From Clytia hemisphaerica (Eukaryota > Cnidaria > Hydrozoa > Leptothecata > Clytiidae): a stretch of DNA of 64,000 bases. The notes below the pieces were generated by a model that ran no database searches, was not told the DNA's origin, and saw only the letters and a program-made list of their open reading frames with translations. Location of the stretch: NCBI GenBank assembly GCA_902728285.1, contig CACVBU010000181.1, forward strand, positions 310,001-374,000. Direction: 5' to 3'. The position numbers were made by a program, and so were the translations under genes. Shown here one piece after another: positions 1 to 15,500 of this stretch; within the stretch, counting starts at the first letter, position 1, and the number at the start of each line of letters is the position of its first letter.

Positions 1-473
1 AAATTTTGGTCCACCGAAAGTAACTTCTCGATAGGGTTATCGTATACTTCTTGAAGCATACTCATACGAGTTCTATAATCTCCTATTTTTTGGTACTAAC
101 CGTTATATAAATTTTTTCCCTAAGTAGTTTTTTGTTACGTTCCTTGGAAGACCCGTTTGTCTTATAGCCGGAAACAGTGCAATTTTGGTTTCAAAAGAAA
201 GTGGTTTATAAAATTGAAGTGTACTATATTTCTGTTTTGGTATGCTGCCCACCAAATTTAACTACTAATATTTACATATGCAGTAGTTTACATTTGTAAG
301 CCAATTCATTTAGTATGTTGGTTAAACTCCCTACCCCTTAAGCAGTCACAAAATTGGAATTTACTCCTTAAGCGTATCAATAATTTTGGTCGGAAAGTTT
401 TTATTTTAGGCGGTTTTGATACTTAAAGCTTGTTCGAAAACTTAAAGATCGTTTTCTTTGTTTTTTTTTTCAG
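1..473 (+). other. Probable 5'UTR intron of the ARHGEF17 gene
   Basis: AT-rich non-coding sequence ends in a long T run followed by CAG at 471-473, a strong splice acceptor. The 33 nt after it lead to the ATG at 507. I infer that this stretch is the end of an intron whose 5'UTR exon lies left of the window. No gene or repeat is visible in it. Confidence 0.6.
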
Positions 474-506
474 CTGTAACTAACAAAAAGCCGACGACAA
501 GACATC

Positions 507-3500
507 ATGTCGGAGGAAAATGTTGCAGTTTATCGCCGTCGTAAAACAAGTCGCACAGAAGGTGCCGACACACGACAACGCGTTATCGGTGGCATCGGCC
601 GGAGAAAAGTGTCTGGAGCGAACGCCATTCAAGGACGCATACAACAATTTGCCGGTGGTGAAAACGCTATTACTGAAAATCCAAAAGAGGAGAACGAATC
701 GTCCAAATTCACCATTGGTGTTAACTCGCCTCGCCTCAGAAGAAGTAGCTCAAATTCATCGACAGGAACAAACTCGGGATCGATCTCGGAAATCCGTGCA
801 TCGCGAAGGCAAACGAATTTATCACGGTCGAATTCTTCGGCATCTAGCTCAACAGAATCAACCTCCTCAATAACAGTAACAGCTAAACCATCAACAACCA
901 ACACAAATTCCAACGTCAAATCTACCAGCAACTCGTCCGTCGAAACTGTCCCTAACGCGTCTGAAACCGATACTATGACGTCTAGCACAACAGTGCGTTA
1001 TGGTGCTATTAACACTCCGGGAAGATCGCGTCGCGTTAGCGTTGCCACGTCTACAGGCAAAGAACATTCGCAAAATCCAACCTTAAGGAAACGCACCGAT
1101 TCAGAAAGCTCGTTAAACCAAGGAAGCCTACTGCGTAGCAAGCAAATGAAATGGGAGAATCTGGCCAATGAGAAAAAAGAAGAGAAGGCACGGACACCGT
1201 CTTTGTACCGACGTAAATTCAGCACGAATGAAGAAGTCAAGGTCAACTTGCCTTACACCTCTGATGAAAAGAAAGAAGAGCCTGAGAAGCCTGCTCTGAC
1301 ACGTAACCTCGGTACACGAGGTAGCATGCGTATCCGAACGCAAACCAAAGGAATTGAAGTCTCAAGCTCTGCTGAATCTAAAGTAGAACTAGCGATTAAG
1401 AATGCTACAAAATCGAATGAGATCACATCGAAAACTGATAGGTTGACAAGGACTAATTCTGTCACAAGTCGATTGCAATCTTCTGACCAAACAAATAGTA
1501 GTACGACATTACCTAAGGAAAAGAAAGTCCCTCCTCCTGTTGCTCCAAAACGATCGGCTTCGTTTAAAAATACTTCGAGTAGCATTGCGCAACTTCAATC
1601 ACAACTTGAAAAAGACTTTGTCGATAAACCAATCTCGTCGAAAATTTCGACGTCTGTCGTCGAAGAAAAACCGGTGGAAAAGAAAAGATACGGACTCGGT
1701 TCGCCACGTTCGTCACAACAAATCAAAAAAGATTCGCCACCTCAGTCGACGTCAAATTTAACCTCACCGACGACCTCCAAAGAAAATATTTCAAATGTCA
1801 ACAAAATCAAACATCGATTTCGTGACGTCAACAATAATGATTCAACAACCACGACAAACAACGGCACGGATTCTCCAAAACGTCATTCAAACGGCAGTGA
1901 GTCCAGCGACGACAAATCGGGTACCGATAAAACTGACTCATCAACACCGTCAAAAACTGGCTCGACTACCCCAGCGCCTGTCCGAAAAAAATCAAACATC
2001 CCTCTCAAAACACCTGGGAGTACCGAGAACCTGCAAAAGAAATACGGCAATTCTTGGCGTAACACGAATGTCAACAAATCATTTGATCATTTTTCGACAC
2101 GCGACGTCGTTACTTCAAACAACGGAATAACTACGAAAAACGACCGCAAAAACTTTTTTCAAAATACGGATGATAAAACCAGTGCCGAGAAAGAAAAGGA
2201 AAATGTTACAACAGCGATCAATGGTTACAATAATACAAAGTCTCCTACTATTTCCAATTTAATAGAAACAGACAGTAATACGAAACATCACAATAGTAGC
2301 AATCATGATAAAAAAACTCAAAGTAAAATTTCACCCGTCTCGTCATCAACTCAGATAAAAGTTCATTCAAATTCCTTGAAAGGAACGATTAACGGTGAGC
2401 GAAACGAGGATAAAACATCAGACTTTCAAAACGTTATGGACGATCCTTCAAATGATACTAAACTCAAAGCTGAAGTGAATGATTTGATTGATCGATTGGA
2501 TAATAATTCCGATCCCGTCAACGTCGTCGAACAAGAAAATTGCCGTGACGGTAAAAAAACTAATGACACGGGAGAGGCTGAGAGTATAGCTAATAGTTTT
2601 CGTCATGCAGTTAAAGAGCTGGTCGATCAAAACCAAGTGTCAGAACAAAAGAAGAGACAAGGTGATATATTTTTAAAGGAGAACAACAACTCTCTCCTTC
2701 GTGGTAGAGTCACTTATGTAAACGAAAAGAGTAATTTTGTCTTCGATACAGGATTGAACTCTGATAATAAATACACTAATGGAATAAACAGTGATGCTAT
2801 CGTGGTAGAGAAAAGATTGCTGGAGAATAATTATGCAAAACAAAAAACTATCAACACAGACATCAGACTACCAACAAGAGATCGAAGTAATACTTGGACA
2901 ACCACGTCTGACTCTGAGGACAACTTTTTGAGCTCTGAAGTTTTCAGTCCTGAAGAAAAGGATCAGAGTGCTTCTAGCTCATCATCGAGTGTAAAATACG
3001 AGGAAAAAGACGCTTTTGGTCGTAGAAGAAGACTGACTAAAAAGAGATCAAAACGTAGCAAAACACGGCCCAAGATTTATATGAGAAATATACAAAATCG
3101 CTCTTTGGATACCAGTGATGCTGACGTATTAGAGAGCAATTATACATCTGATGATTTTTCTACGTCCAGAAGCAGGGAACTATCCTCAGCAGCTGAGAGT
3201 ACAATCTGTGAGTCTGATTTAAATGATAACTATGAAAGTTTGGATTTATCATTAACAAATAAAAGCATAAATCTGCCCACTGTTAAGAATAACATTGAAA
3301 CTCAGTACAGTGAAAACAATCATAACAGAATTCGTGTGAGTGAACCAACCATTAGAAATAGCAAGATAGCTGAACTAAAGGAAGCCAACAGGAAAGTTTT
3401 GATTTATGATGGTTCCATGAAAAGTTCATCAATGACAACAATAACAAAACCACTGCAACAACAAAACTTAATGTCCCTCTCCTCTTCCAATATGGGAGGA

Positions 3501-6500
3501 TCAAGAAGCGAGGATGAAGGATCGAAGCTATTTAACCTCCATAAAAATAAAGACGAAAGAATTGGTAGTGTTACAAGTATTTCTAAGGTGAGGGTCTTAA
3601 ATTTTAATGCTCCATCTTTCAAATCGACAAGAAGTGTCAGCGCTGATACTAATCACATGCATTCAACATCTTATTCGGACATTTCACATTCAAATAACAA
3701 CAGTATCAAATCAAGCCCTTTCAGTTTATCGTCATCGTTTAACAAGCCATCGCTTGATGGTCACATGTCTGATAGACGGTCAGACGAGGAAGTAGAGAAA
3801 AAAGAGCGTTTGGAACTATTAAAACAAGGACCATTGTTTAATCGTGATAAACCATTTACGTTTAATAATAAACCTCAAATACCAGATGAGGAGTCAAAGA
3901 AGAACGCAGAAGTTTTAAATAGTTTACCAAATGCACGCAATTATATGTCAGAACGATATGTTCAAGATTGTGAAAATAATATGAAAAGTAAATCAGCGGG
4001 AAACTTATCCACGATGATGAATACTATAAGTATTGAGAAAGAAATTGATGTGGATGGAGATTTTAGTAGTAATACATTTCCAAAATCACAATCCTTTAGT
4101 GACTCTTTAGATATCCAACAAAGCCATAATACTGATTATATTGCTCCACCTGAGAACTTTCAAGATGAATTAACAGCAAGTCCTGCTCGAAGTCCACGAA
4201 AAATACGTAATCGTCCTTCATTGAATGCATTTTCTTCGAAAACTTTTACCAATATTGATGAAGAGAATAAAGTATCATTGGATGAGGATGATGCTTTTGT
4301 ACCGGAGAGTCCATGTTTAAAAGACACTGAGATTAATGAAATAAAAATACCAAAAGTTCCACCTCCCCCACAAGATGGAGATTCACAAGAAGTTAAAGTG
4401 CGTAAGAGACCTGGTCTTCCTAATATTTCTACAACACAAATGGTCAAAGATACCAACAAGATAGTTTCACCAACACAAGAAGAAAACCGTAAGTTACATT
4501 TTTTCATCGCATTTTTCTCAGGATCTTCTATACATTTTTCAATGGTTGAACCAAAATATATGGTCCAGGGTCAGAAAAAGTGAAAATATTTGAGTTGGTG
4601 ATGAAATCAATTTTTGTCAAATCAATATGAGAACTTTACCATCCAACTAATTTATGTAAAGCTTGTGGCATGAATGGCTGGAACATGGTAAAATTTATTG
4701 AATGAGTGATTGGAGAAAAGGGTTTGCTTTTTTATGCTGGGGTCGATTCATAAATTTACACTGCTGAACATAAAACAGTCCTACGTTTTCATGCAATTTT
4801 AATCAGATCTTATAAAGAAACATGCATCTTTTTAATCATGACAAATAATCAGAAAAAGCTTTTTTTGTCAATAAATGAAATGTAATTATGGGTTTTCTCT
4901 CTACATGTTGCTCACAGGAAAACTCCTAAAATAAAAAAAATGGATTTCATTTGCTAAAAACCAAAACCTCTATCTTTGATATACTATAGAAAATTTCTGG
5001 TTCTGCAAACAAGCTTTTATTGACAATCCTTTCTCTGTTCATCATTCAAAAGAGAATTGATAGGATTAATTGTCTGTTAATTTCATACAGACATTTAAAT
5101 ATTTTTGTGAAACAAAGAGGGACAGTATTTGAAGGGAAGCAGTGTTTTTTAATGGAACTGATAATAATTGGGGCATTAATCTCATAGAATTTGAAAATCT
5201 TATCGAAAGGAAACAACAAGTTTTGAAGTTGTGACCTCTTTGCTCTTATGACAAAAATGTTTTGTTTTCAAAACTCATGAGTTTGATTCATTTATTTCTA
5301 ATTTTCATGCATATGAGAGCTTCCATTTGCTATGATAAGACACTTTTTTCTCTCTTGTTTCGTCGTAAATGACCTGTAAAGTGCTCTAACTAGATGTGTT
5401 TGTATCCATGGGTTCATGTTTCAATTACAAGCAAATGAAATTTGTTGAGTAAAACTTATAAACTGTGAGGCTGTTTTAATAACTAATCTTTTTTCGTTAG
5501 GTATGTTGATCATACGATTGTTTTATCAAACATATTTTCCTTAAAAACCTTGAGTCTGTTTTAGAAGCAGTTTTTTTGACAATTTTAAAAACGAAACAAA
5601 AAATTAAAAATAGATTTTTTTTGACAATTTTTTCTCTTTATCATTTAACAATTTCCTTTTTTTTATCAATCGTATCATAATTTTGATATCATAAAAAGTG
5701 TTTTTTATTCGATCTCCTATTTGGTCTGACATTGTGACATCAAAGCAAATTCTATGTTGATTGTTTGGCAACATAAGATCAAACTTAGTCAACATTTAAA
5801 GGAGATTAAAAAGTGAATTAAAGAACCTCTCAAAAGATTAAAGCAAATCATGTAGAGTTTAATGCACATCTAAAGATGGGAAACACTAAATGAGGAAAAT
5901 CTCCCCCCCCACACTACATTGCATAAACTACTCAAACTAAACTCCAAGAAAATTCAGACTCCTAAAAACCTTTATTTTTCTTTAAAGCACAGCTGCTTTT
6001 TCTCTTTATTTTGGCTTTTTACAAATAAAGTTTTCTCCTAAAACTCTATTATTTATGGTAAATATTGAATAGAATCTGTGATCAGCCTGGTCTCCGTTTT
6101 TTTCAGAATAGACAAAAACTATTCTTTAAAAATAAAAGATAATTGAAAATAAATATGAAATGTCTCAATATTTTCATTTTATCTGACAAAAAATGATGTT
6201 GTATAGGATCTGGTCTAGTTTTTTAGACGAAAACATAAGGAAACTTTTTTTGTTTTAAGAATCTCCATGAATTGTTTTTATAGGAGTTATAACACCACCA
6301 AATACAAATGAAGAAAAGCTTGGACATGAAGTTGAAAGTGAGGATGAAGACTTGAATATATTGAAACAAGTTGTAGAAAATAAAACCGAAAATAAACGTT
6401 CACGCCCACGACAGCCGATCGTGGTGCCACCTTTTTTAGACAATATACCAGAAATACCATTCAGTCTGAAAAGTCGAGAAGATTCACGTAAGAAAAAGCA

Positions 6501-9500
6501 ACAGAAGTATGGTTTTCAAGAGCCAACTATTGAAGAGGAACCGGCAAAATGTGATAGCCCAAAACCTCAGGAACAGGATGTTGATAGCCAGAGTCAGGGA
6601 AGTCGTTCAACGCCAAGAGACTTGAGCATGGAAGATTTATCTTCTGAACTAGAAACTGAGAATAAAGATGAGGAAACTCCAAAGGAGTGGACTCAAACTT
6701 CAAAACCGACAACCCCGACATCTTTCTCATTCAATGAGGACACTACCAATGACTTAGATGCATCTATTAGATCACCAACTACACCTAGTTCAGCAAATAC
6801 ACCTAGTTCAGCAACATTATATGATGAAACTCAAACTGTCACAGTAGTGCAGAATGATAATATTTCAATACCAGTTATCAATACACCAGAGGTTGATGTC
6901 AAGCCAGTTTCACCAGCGCCAAAGACTAAAACTCCAAAACAGGTATGTTTATTTATTATATCATCATATCTTTTTGATATGTGATAGTATGAATTATTAT
7001 TGGCTAACAAGCTAGGGCAATTTCATATTATCAAGATCTCTCATAGAGAATTTGACAACTAGAGTAACAATTTTGAGATATTTCCAGGGAATATGTAATG
7101 GGATTGACCAACTCAAAATGAAAGGGGTTTCGTGTTTTGTTTAAAGATCTAATTGTAAAAATCATAACGGATCTTGAATCAGTATTAGTGAATTGACATA
7201 TCATTTTTAACTTGATTGATTTTTGAAAGATCTGATTATGAATGTAAAGATGAATGCCATTTTACTGTTTGTGCAAATAGACTTTACAAATATTGCCTTA
7301 TGGTTTTTAAAATCATTTAAATTTGAAATTAAAAACTTTCTTTTTCTGTTTTGCATGAAAATTAGTTGCATTAAAAAATTGTGTCTGCAAATATTTTCCT
7401 GTGGAGAGGAGATTTTATCAAAATAGTCTTTTTCATTTCACAAACTTATCGTCATTTGATTTCATGGTATAAAAATTAAAAAATTAAGAAACTTTTAGAG
7501 AGTGTTTAATTTCCAAAAGATATTCCAAAAGATACTTCTTATAGGTATTATAGTGGTACCACAATCAGTGGATGACTAGGCAGCAAAAGGGGATAAAATT
7601 ATGTGAAAATAAGTAGTGTGGAGAGAGAGAAAGTTAACTGACTCATATTTTTGTGTTTACTTTGTAAAAAAAACTTGATGTGTCAGGTTGTCATAGTCCC
7701 TACATAGTTGTCTGATCAAAATATGCGTGTTATGTCAATCCAAAACCCTTAAGTGTTTCAAGGTTTTGGTCTTTCTTATCATTCTTGACTTTTCGACGCA
7801 ATGTTTGTTTTCCTTTTAAGAGACCTCTGTTGTATAATCTCATTATAATAAGATGATGATCATTTGCCTCTGCTACTAAGTAAGAGAGAGAAAAAGAGAA
7901 ATTTCCAAACATTTTGAATAATATGTGCTCATATAGCAAAAGACACATATTCCACTCATTAACCTATTTATGTCAAGGGCATTTTTTTTTGCTATAGATA
8001 AAAAACTCCATATCAATTGATGTTTTAATACGTCAATAGTATAAGACATCAAATTAATTATCCTTTGTATTTTTTCTACTGTTATTACATCATCAAGATA
8101 CTAAATCAAATGTTGTACAATGATCAAAATTCCATTTCGTTTAAAAAATGTTGCCAAGTACAAGAAGAGCTTTTCAAAAAGAATTTTATTGCCAAAAAAA
8201 GGCGTTCTCAATTTATGTTCTCCCCTATTTTTTGGTTTTGTTTCTTTGGCTACTTAATTGGTTTAGATAACCTTATCAAATTTAAGTGTAAAAGCTAATG
8301 GAAATGACCTCCAATCACTGCCAAAAAGAGCTTCTAAAGTTTTTCTCCATGATTTTAGAGTTTCTGATTAGAGTTTATCACAAAAGGCAAAAAAAATGCT
8401 GGGAAATGCATTATATTTTTATTCTTAAAAATGGTTTGAATACATATTCTATTATCAAATACCTCAATAATTTCATAATTTATCAGAATTCCTCAGAGTA
8501 ATAGAAAGGTTTTTAAAATTACCCATGGACTTGTAGGAAACCTATCCACGACATACACTTTTACGGACATTGGTATTTAAAATACCTAAATTAACCAGCA
8601 CAGCCATGAAGCATTATGATACATTTCAGTTAAAAAAAAAGTGAAAATGTGTGCCTGACTGCAAGTGGCACAGAGAATTCATTAATCATAATATAAGTAA
8701 AATTTAGTTTCTTGATAATTTTGTTTTTCAATAGGAAATGAGAAGGCATGTTCTGCAAAACTTACTAGATACCGAAAAATCTTATGTCAATAATATGGAA
8801 TCCATGTTAACGGTAAGTAGCCTTCTAACTAACTCCTTCATCTCATGTAGTAAGATCTTTAAAGTCATTCTGAAACAGGATTATTTGTTATGTTTTTAAA
8901 GGATTCTATAGATCTCTTGAACCACAACTTCGTAAATTTACAATGTAATGTTGGATAGTGATTTATACGTTACTGGGTCGAGCGAGCTCGGCATCTATTA
9001 ACTTGATCTTTCCATCGTGTTCGATCTCTCGTGAGCACCGGGAGGTCTTCTTTCAAGCAGCCCAGATCTTCACAAAGTTTGCCAGGAAATGTCTTTGCTG
9101 GTCTACCACGTGTTTTGAAACCGTGATGATCTTGTTGCCAGAGGACAAGATCCATTAACCTTTGGGTAATCAAAATGTTTAAACCAGTACCTCATTCTTT
9201 CCATTTCCAGATGTTCTATCATCCTTTGAAACGACCAGACAACAACATCATTGAACCAACACTGGTGGATGAGATCTTCTACCAGATTCCTGAACTCCTG
9301 GACAACCACAAACACTTTTATGAGGACATCACAGCTCGTATTGACGATTGGAGTGATAGCCAAATCATCGGTGATATCTTCATTAACCAGGTATAATGTT
9401 ATTGGGTTTTTTTAAGATCTTCACTTTCAGTCAGTCATATTTTCATGGATTTTCAGGCCAAGAATATGTATGACTTCTCAAGCAATTTAAAATACCTGAA

Positions 9501-12500
9501 AAAGAGGACCGGTCTTGTCACGGTTAACGTGCGTTCTAGTAGCGGTCAAATCTTTGTTTTATATTGGCCTTCGGACGTTCTAAAAATTGTTTCGAACAGT
9601 CCTGACCGTCTAAAGACCGGTCTAGTATTCAGGTACTTAAAATCGCATTGGGAGGCACGATGTGTTGTCTTAGTTATGAGTTTAATTATTTTAATAAATT
9701 CAAGTCATCAACCCACTGCTATTTTAGGTTGGAGTCAGAGCGGTGATTATCGCAGAAGCTTTCTTTGTGAAATAATGTGAAGACATTCAATTTCTTACAT
9801 CTCCCATGCTATACTATACTAGTTGTTGCTTTAAAGTTTGTCTAATTTTATTTCAGTTTACGAAGCACAATTTAATGGACGCTTACAGCAATTTCATCAA
9901 TAACTTTGTACAAGCCAAAGATGCTATACGTCAAGCCAGTTCCCGTCCACAATTCACCAAATACATTGAAACGTGTTCTCAGAAACATCACGAAAAACTA
10001 ACGCTGAACGACCTGTTGATTATGCCTGTACAGAGGATACCTCGTTATATGTTGATTCTAAAGGTATGTGCTGGCAATGACAAAATCTCAATGTCCTTGA
10101 GCTCTTTCATCTCTAAGACTTTGTAAAAGTACTTGAAAAATACTCTCCAAGGTTTAATCTCTACTACTTTACTACTTTTTTTATTTTGTGAACTGAAACT
10201 TTCGCCATTTTCGAGATTTTATGCAACCTTTCTCGAAAGTTTGTGCTCCAGAAATAACATTTCCCGAAAATTGATCTCGTGATTTTGTGACCTCACGAAA
10301 GTTTCTGCTCGAAAGCTTTTCAACCTATAGTAAATTCTATGATCCTACTTTGAAAGCTTTTCTGTTCGGCCAATTTTCTCGCTTATGTCCACATTTCATC
10401 CAGACCTGTCAAGGCCTACATAGAGAACATTCAATTTATATTTTCATATTTTTCTTATTCAGGACTTGTTAAAATACACGACACCTGAACATCCAGATTA
10501 CGATAGTCTAGAGCGCGCTATGCAAGAAATTAAAACGTTGGCAGACCGAATGAATAAAGGAGAAGTCGAAGCTGACCAGGCTGAAAAAGACATTGAAAAA
10601 TTACGTGATATTGAACATACGATTGAAGGTATTTCTGACCTCGTAACAAACACTCGTAAATTTATCCGGCAAGATTTAGTTGCAGAAAACAAAGGTTCGA
10701 TTACGAAGAAAGATCGATGTTTGTTTCTATTCTCGAACTTGTTAGTATGCACTACTGTCCGAAGAAAGAATAACGTGTTGAGACGTAACTCACTATTTAA
10801 CGGACAATCCACCCCTGAATTCAATCGATACAAATTCGTATGGAAACTTGCTTTGGAGAATATCGAAATCTGCAAAGGTAAAACTTGCAATCTTTCTTAT
10901 GACATTTGTTGATCCCTAGATTAGAAAGAAACCGGAAAGAGGATTCTAGGATATCAATTTATTTTCCTGTTAATCCTCTTGCAGTCTGTTCCTCTAAAGG
11001 ATCCTGCATTGTAACACGCATGCGTAATTTGTCGTTCTTTTAGACCACATGTAGTTAATTCCCGTGATAAACGAAAGGGAATGAATCGCTAGGGTGGTAA
11101 AGTTACTTTCGGTCGAGGTTGTGGACGGCGAAATATGTCGTTTTTTATGAAATTTGTCGTTCTTTTTGTCTATTTTTAGTAATGCAGGATTCTTTAGATA
11201 AACCCCTTCATGTCTTGCATATTCTCAAGTGACTTATTTACGCTTTTTTAACTGTCTTAAATGTCTTAAATGAGCTTTTTAGCGTGACTAAATTAAAACA
11301 GTCGCGCCAAAATAAAGGTCGATCGCATTCATAAAAATGCAAAACAAGCAAACGATAACGCGTTTTTGATTTTTTTTTTTTGGCTGAATCTCAGATCAGA
11401 CCGCATTAAAATAGAAGTCAAATGAAAGAATGATTGTTCTATCTCAGTGCTGCAAATAGGGAAATTTCAGTTGGCCGGTAAATTTTCGAGTGTAACGAGC
11501 AGGGGGTCTGGCGGAACCATATTAGTCTGTAATGACCTTAAGATTGGCTAAACACCTATTTTGATTTAAAAACTGCTCCTCTTTTAATTAGACAAAATGA
11601 CCGGTATTTACCGGTCACCGGCCGTTATTTGCAGCACTGTATCTCTTTTTTTCAGTTTCGAATCCTCAACAAAATGGAGGAAGTCGTGAGTTGGAAAAGC
11701 TGGAAGATGACATCCGGATTCTGAACGATATCTTAAATATGTCGGATAATATCAGCGTTCCTCATCAGGTAGATTTTCTACTCCGTTGTCTTCATCTTTG
11801 CGATGTATGATAAGATACTTTTCCGTTATCACCATTTAAAGTTATGAAATCCTGTGGAATTTGTTACGTTATGACGTCAATCGTACTCTAACTGACAGAA
11901 TTTTTTAACTTCGAAAGCCTGTAATTCTTTATATGTTTTAGTAGAAAACTTGCTGCAGTATAGGAGTTTTGCCTACAACGTTAGTTTTTTTTACCATATA
12001 ACTTTTGCCAGGTCTGATTCGCGGGCCCCCTCCCAAAGTTTCAAAACCCTATCTACTTTCAAACCAATCACAGATGCGCCCTACGAAAGATGCTACAGGT
12101 CCTAAAGATTGTCCCCTACCATCTCGAAACAAGACTTTTTTTATTACAGAATATGGAGAATTCAATACGTGAGCAGTTGAACGAAGTCAGAGCTTTGATT
12201 CAAGAGAAACAAACACAATCACCTCAAACAACTCTATCACCAAGTCTCTCAAGAATCGAACTGCAAGCTCAAACTGAGTATGTATTTTACTTTTTTTTTA
12301 CAATTCGACTTATCTTTATAAGGAGGGGAGAGAGTGCCTACTTCGCAACATAAAAAAAGAACGACAAATTTATAGCAAAATTATGTAGCAATAGCTGGTT
12401 ACTATTTATTGATTCGACAATGACTCCTTGGAATCAAAAAACGAAAACTCTGCTATATCGTCGACCGAACTTCTAATCTTTGCATTTTCTCTATCGTAGG

Positions 12501-15500
12501 GACGACGTGGAGAACTACACCTTTCAATTCTTATCGGCTGAATGCAAATCATCTTGGGAAGCTTACTTCAATGATGCCAAACAAAAACTGGGTAAGTACT
12601 TTAGATGATCATACGAAGGTTATTCAATCTCTTAGTTCTTGTGGAAGAATCTTTAACATTTCTTGTAGAAAACCCTGAAATACCCGAGCGAAATAATACA
12701 CGTGTGGAACTATTGGCGAAATTTAAGCATTATTTTTTCGCGGTTGATGCTCTAATCTTTTTAATCTTTTTCTTTTTTCTTAATCTTAGAAAAGTACTGG
12801 AACGTTATTTGTAATTTTTTATTTTTGCAGCTTATTCAAGAGATGCTTTTCCACCAGAATTTCAATATCCGACGCCAATCACAAAAACTAGGAGTGGAAT
12901 GCAGGTAAGCATAAACTTTCTTTTTAAATAGATAATGCTAGTACTTTGGGACAGGCTGGAGACTTCAATTTGACTGAAATTTGGTACACTTGTTCTTGGG
13001 ATGAATATCCGTAAATGTTTTTTTCATTTTTCCAAAAAATTTTCAGGGCATGGGCACTTATCTTTATAAAGCTACTAAAGCTGAGCCCAGTGCGTTGCAC
13101 ACGTTCGACCATTCTCAACCTACTTAAATTCCTTTCCTTATGTTATCCCTTTTAAGCTTTCTGAATTTCAACTTTCAAGGAATCTTAAGAATTTGGATAC
13201 GATATTGCTCATCTTTTCTTTTTGTAGTTCACATGCGCGGCACCGAGCTACATAAGCTCTTTCACTGGTGCATCAACCGAAGAAAATCGTATGCCTGGCG
13301 ACGTTTGGGTGTGTAATAGCGACGGTTATGTTGGCCAAGTCTGTCTCCTATCTATGATCCCTGGCGTACAATCCAAAGCATCGTTATCAGTTTGTTCAGC
13401 ACGTATCGTCTGTATCGCCGTCATACCGGGCGGCCGCCTTAAAAGCGACAAGAACAGTAACAACGTTTCTAATTTACCGAAAATCTCAGACACGCCCAGA
13501 AAGAAATCGAAACGCAGGAAACAAGCTTTTTCCACGGACGTCTCCGATGATGATGATAATTCAGGGGCGTCCGCCATCATGGCTTTTGATAGCAGTGGCG
13601 ATGAAGATGACCCGCCCATGTCCAATCATTATATGGGTATGTTGAGCCTTTCAGTTTTTGTCATTTTCTTTTGGATAAGTGCCTTTGAAAATGGGGGTTT
13701 GGTTAATTTCAATGACTTACGTTAAGGAAACGAGCTAAGGAAATTCCGGGTTGTGGAATAAGGTTTATTCTTGATATGCGTAAGTCATTTTTCTAGCGGA
13801 AAGACCCTAAAAAAGCCGGCATTTGACCCCTCTCTGTTACTAAAAATAGAAACACGGAGGTCAAAAACCGGCTTATTTTGTGTGCTTCCGTTAAAAAATA
13901 TGACGTCATCTTATCAAGAATAAGGCATTGTTAAGTTAAAGGGACTGGGAAACTTGTACTGGTTAAGGAGACATGCGAGTTATAAAGGTTCGAGTTAAAG
14001 AGACTCTACTGTATAAAGAAATGAAGAGGAAAATGATGTCTTATTTCTCAACACAGGTGTTACAGGTGTCGGTATGAATTTCGGCGGAGGTCGTATCAGC
14101 CCTGGTGACAGCAGTTTGGGAGCGACTGAGAGTATGGATGGTGACCGAGGATCTTCTGATGATGATTATACCAGCGATGAAGACGAACAGACCAACATGC
14201 AAAACGAGCAGGACGAGGATGACGAAGGGCTAGATGCCAAAGCATGCATGTGGCTCGGCACTGAAGATCGACAGTGAGTTACCCTTCCTTTCTTTCGTCT
14301 TTGGTCTCTAAGGTTACAGTATTCTGAAATTTATATATGGCTCGGTAACGGCAAATTCAGGGTTCTATGCGACTCTATTAGCTTGTATGTGAGTTGGTAC
14401 TGAAGACTGACAGTAAGCTTTCCTTGGTTTTCAGTGTGTTTTAATCATGTTTGGAGGTTTTTATGTCTCTGATCTATAGATTAGATTCCATAGAAGGTAG
14501 CCAGTAGTAAGCATTCGTTGGTTCTTTTTAAAGAAATGGATGAACGGTATTTTTTAAGAAAGGGTACTTTTTTATCAAGAATAATTTATATTTACGCCTT
14601 AGTCCCTGTACTTGTTTTGGTCGATTTTTAAACAAAATTTATTACTTTTTCAGCATTTACATTTACAACGCTCAAGACACGATACCTCAACGCAAAAGTC
14701 GCGTACGGCTGACCATGAAATCACCCGTCACCTCTATTCTGTAAGTCTACTTTCTTATTACATCTTCTACTCGCTTGTACAACTATTATTTCTGAAATGG
14801 GGAAATGGGTCAACTAGCGAAATCGTTCATTTGAATTCATGATATTTTAGTACACAATTCAATTCCATATTTTGAAACATCCAAAGAACGACACTTGTTT
14901 CATTGCATAAATCTGAAACTAGTGGCCATAAAAACCACGTTTCCTGACATTATCAATGCCTCAAATAAAAGGTTCTCTTGTTTCTGGTTTTGGAAAGAAC
15001 CAGGAATAGATTTCACTCTGTGGCTCCCTTAATCTCACTTTAACTAAAAGTATCAATCTGATTTTTCGTCGTTACTTGTTCGGTTTACGTAGAGATAAAG
15101 TGCTTGTCTGTTTATCTTTTGCTAAGAACCCTTCATCAAACAAAAAGACTAATCTATCAGTATTTCTAACGGGCCTCTCCAAATCTCTCTCGTCTTTTTG
15201 CATAATCCTACGTAATACACGATCACATTGGTAACCAAGGGAAATTCGTAGTTATATATTTTGCGGTATGACTGAGTGGCGTCAAGTATATCTTAAAGGG
15301 GAAACGTTGTCGGGGGGGGGGGGGGAGTGACGAAATTTTTAGGCAGGTGACGGAAGAACCATGACAAAAAAATTTCCTGGTCAATTTCATGGGGGTGGTG
15401 ACAAAGATTTTCATAGTGACGAAACTTTTCTCTGATGAAAAATTTTGCCCTAACTGAGTTTTATCCTAACAGTTATTTCACAACTTTCCCGTTTTTAGCG

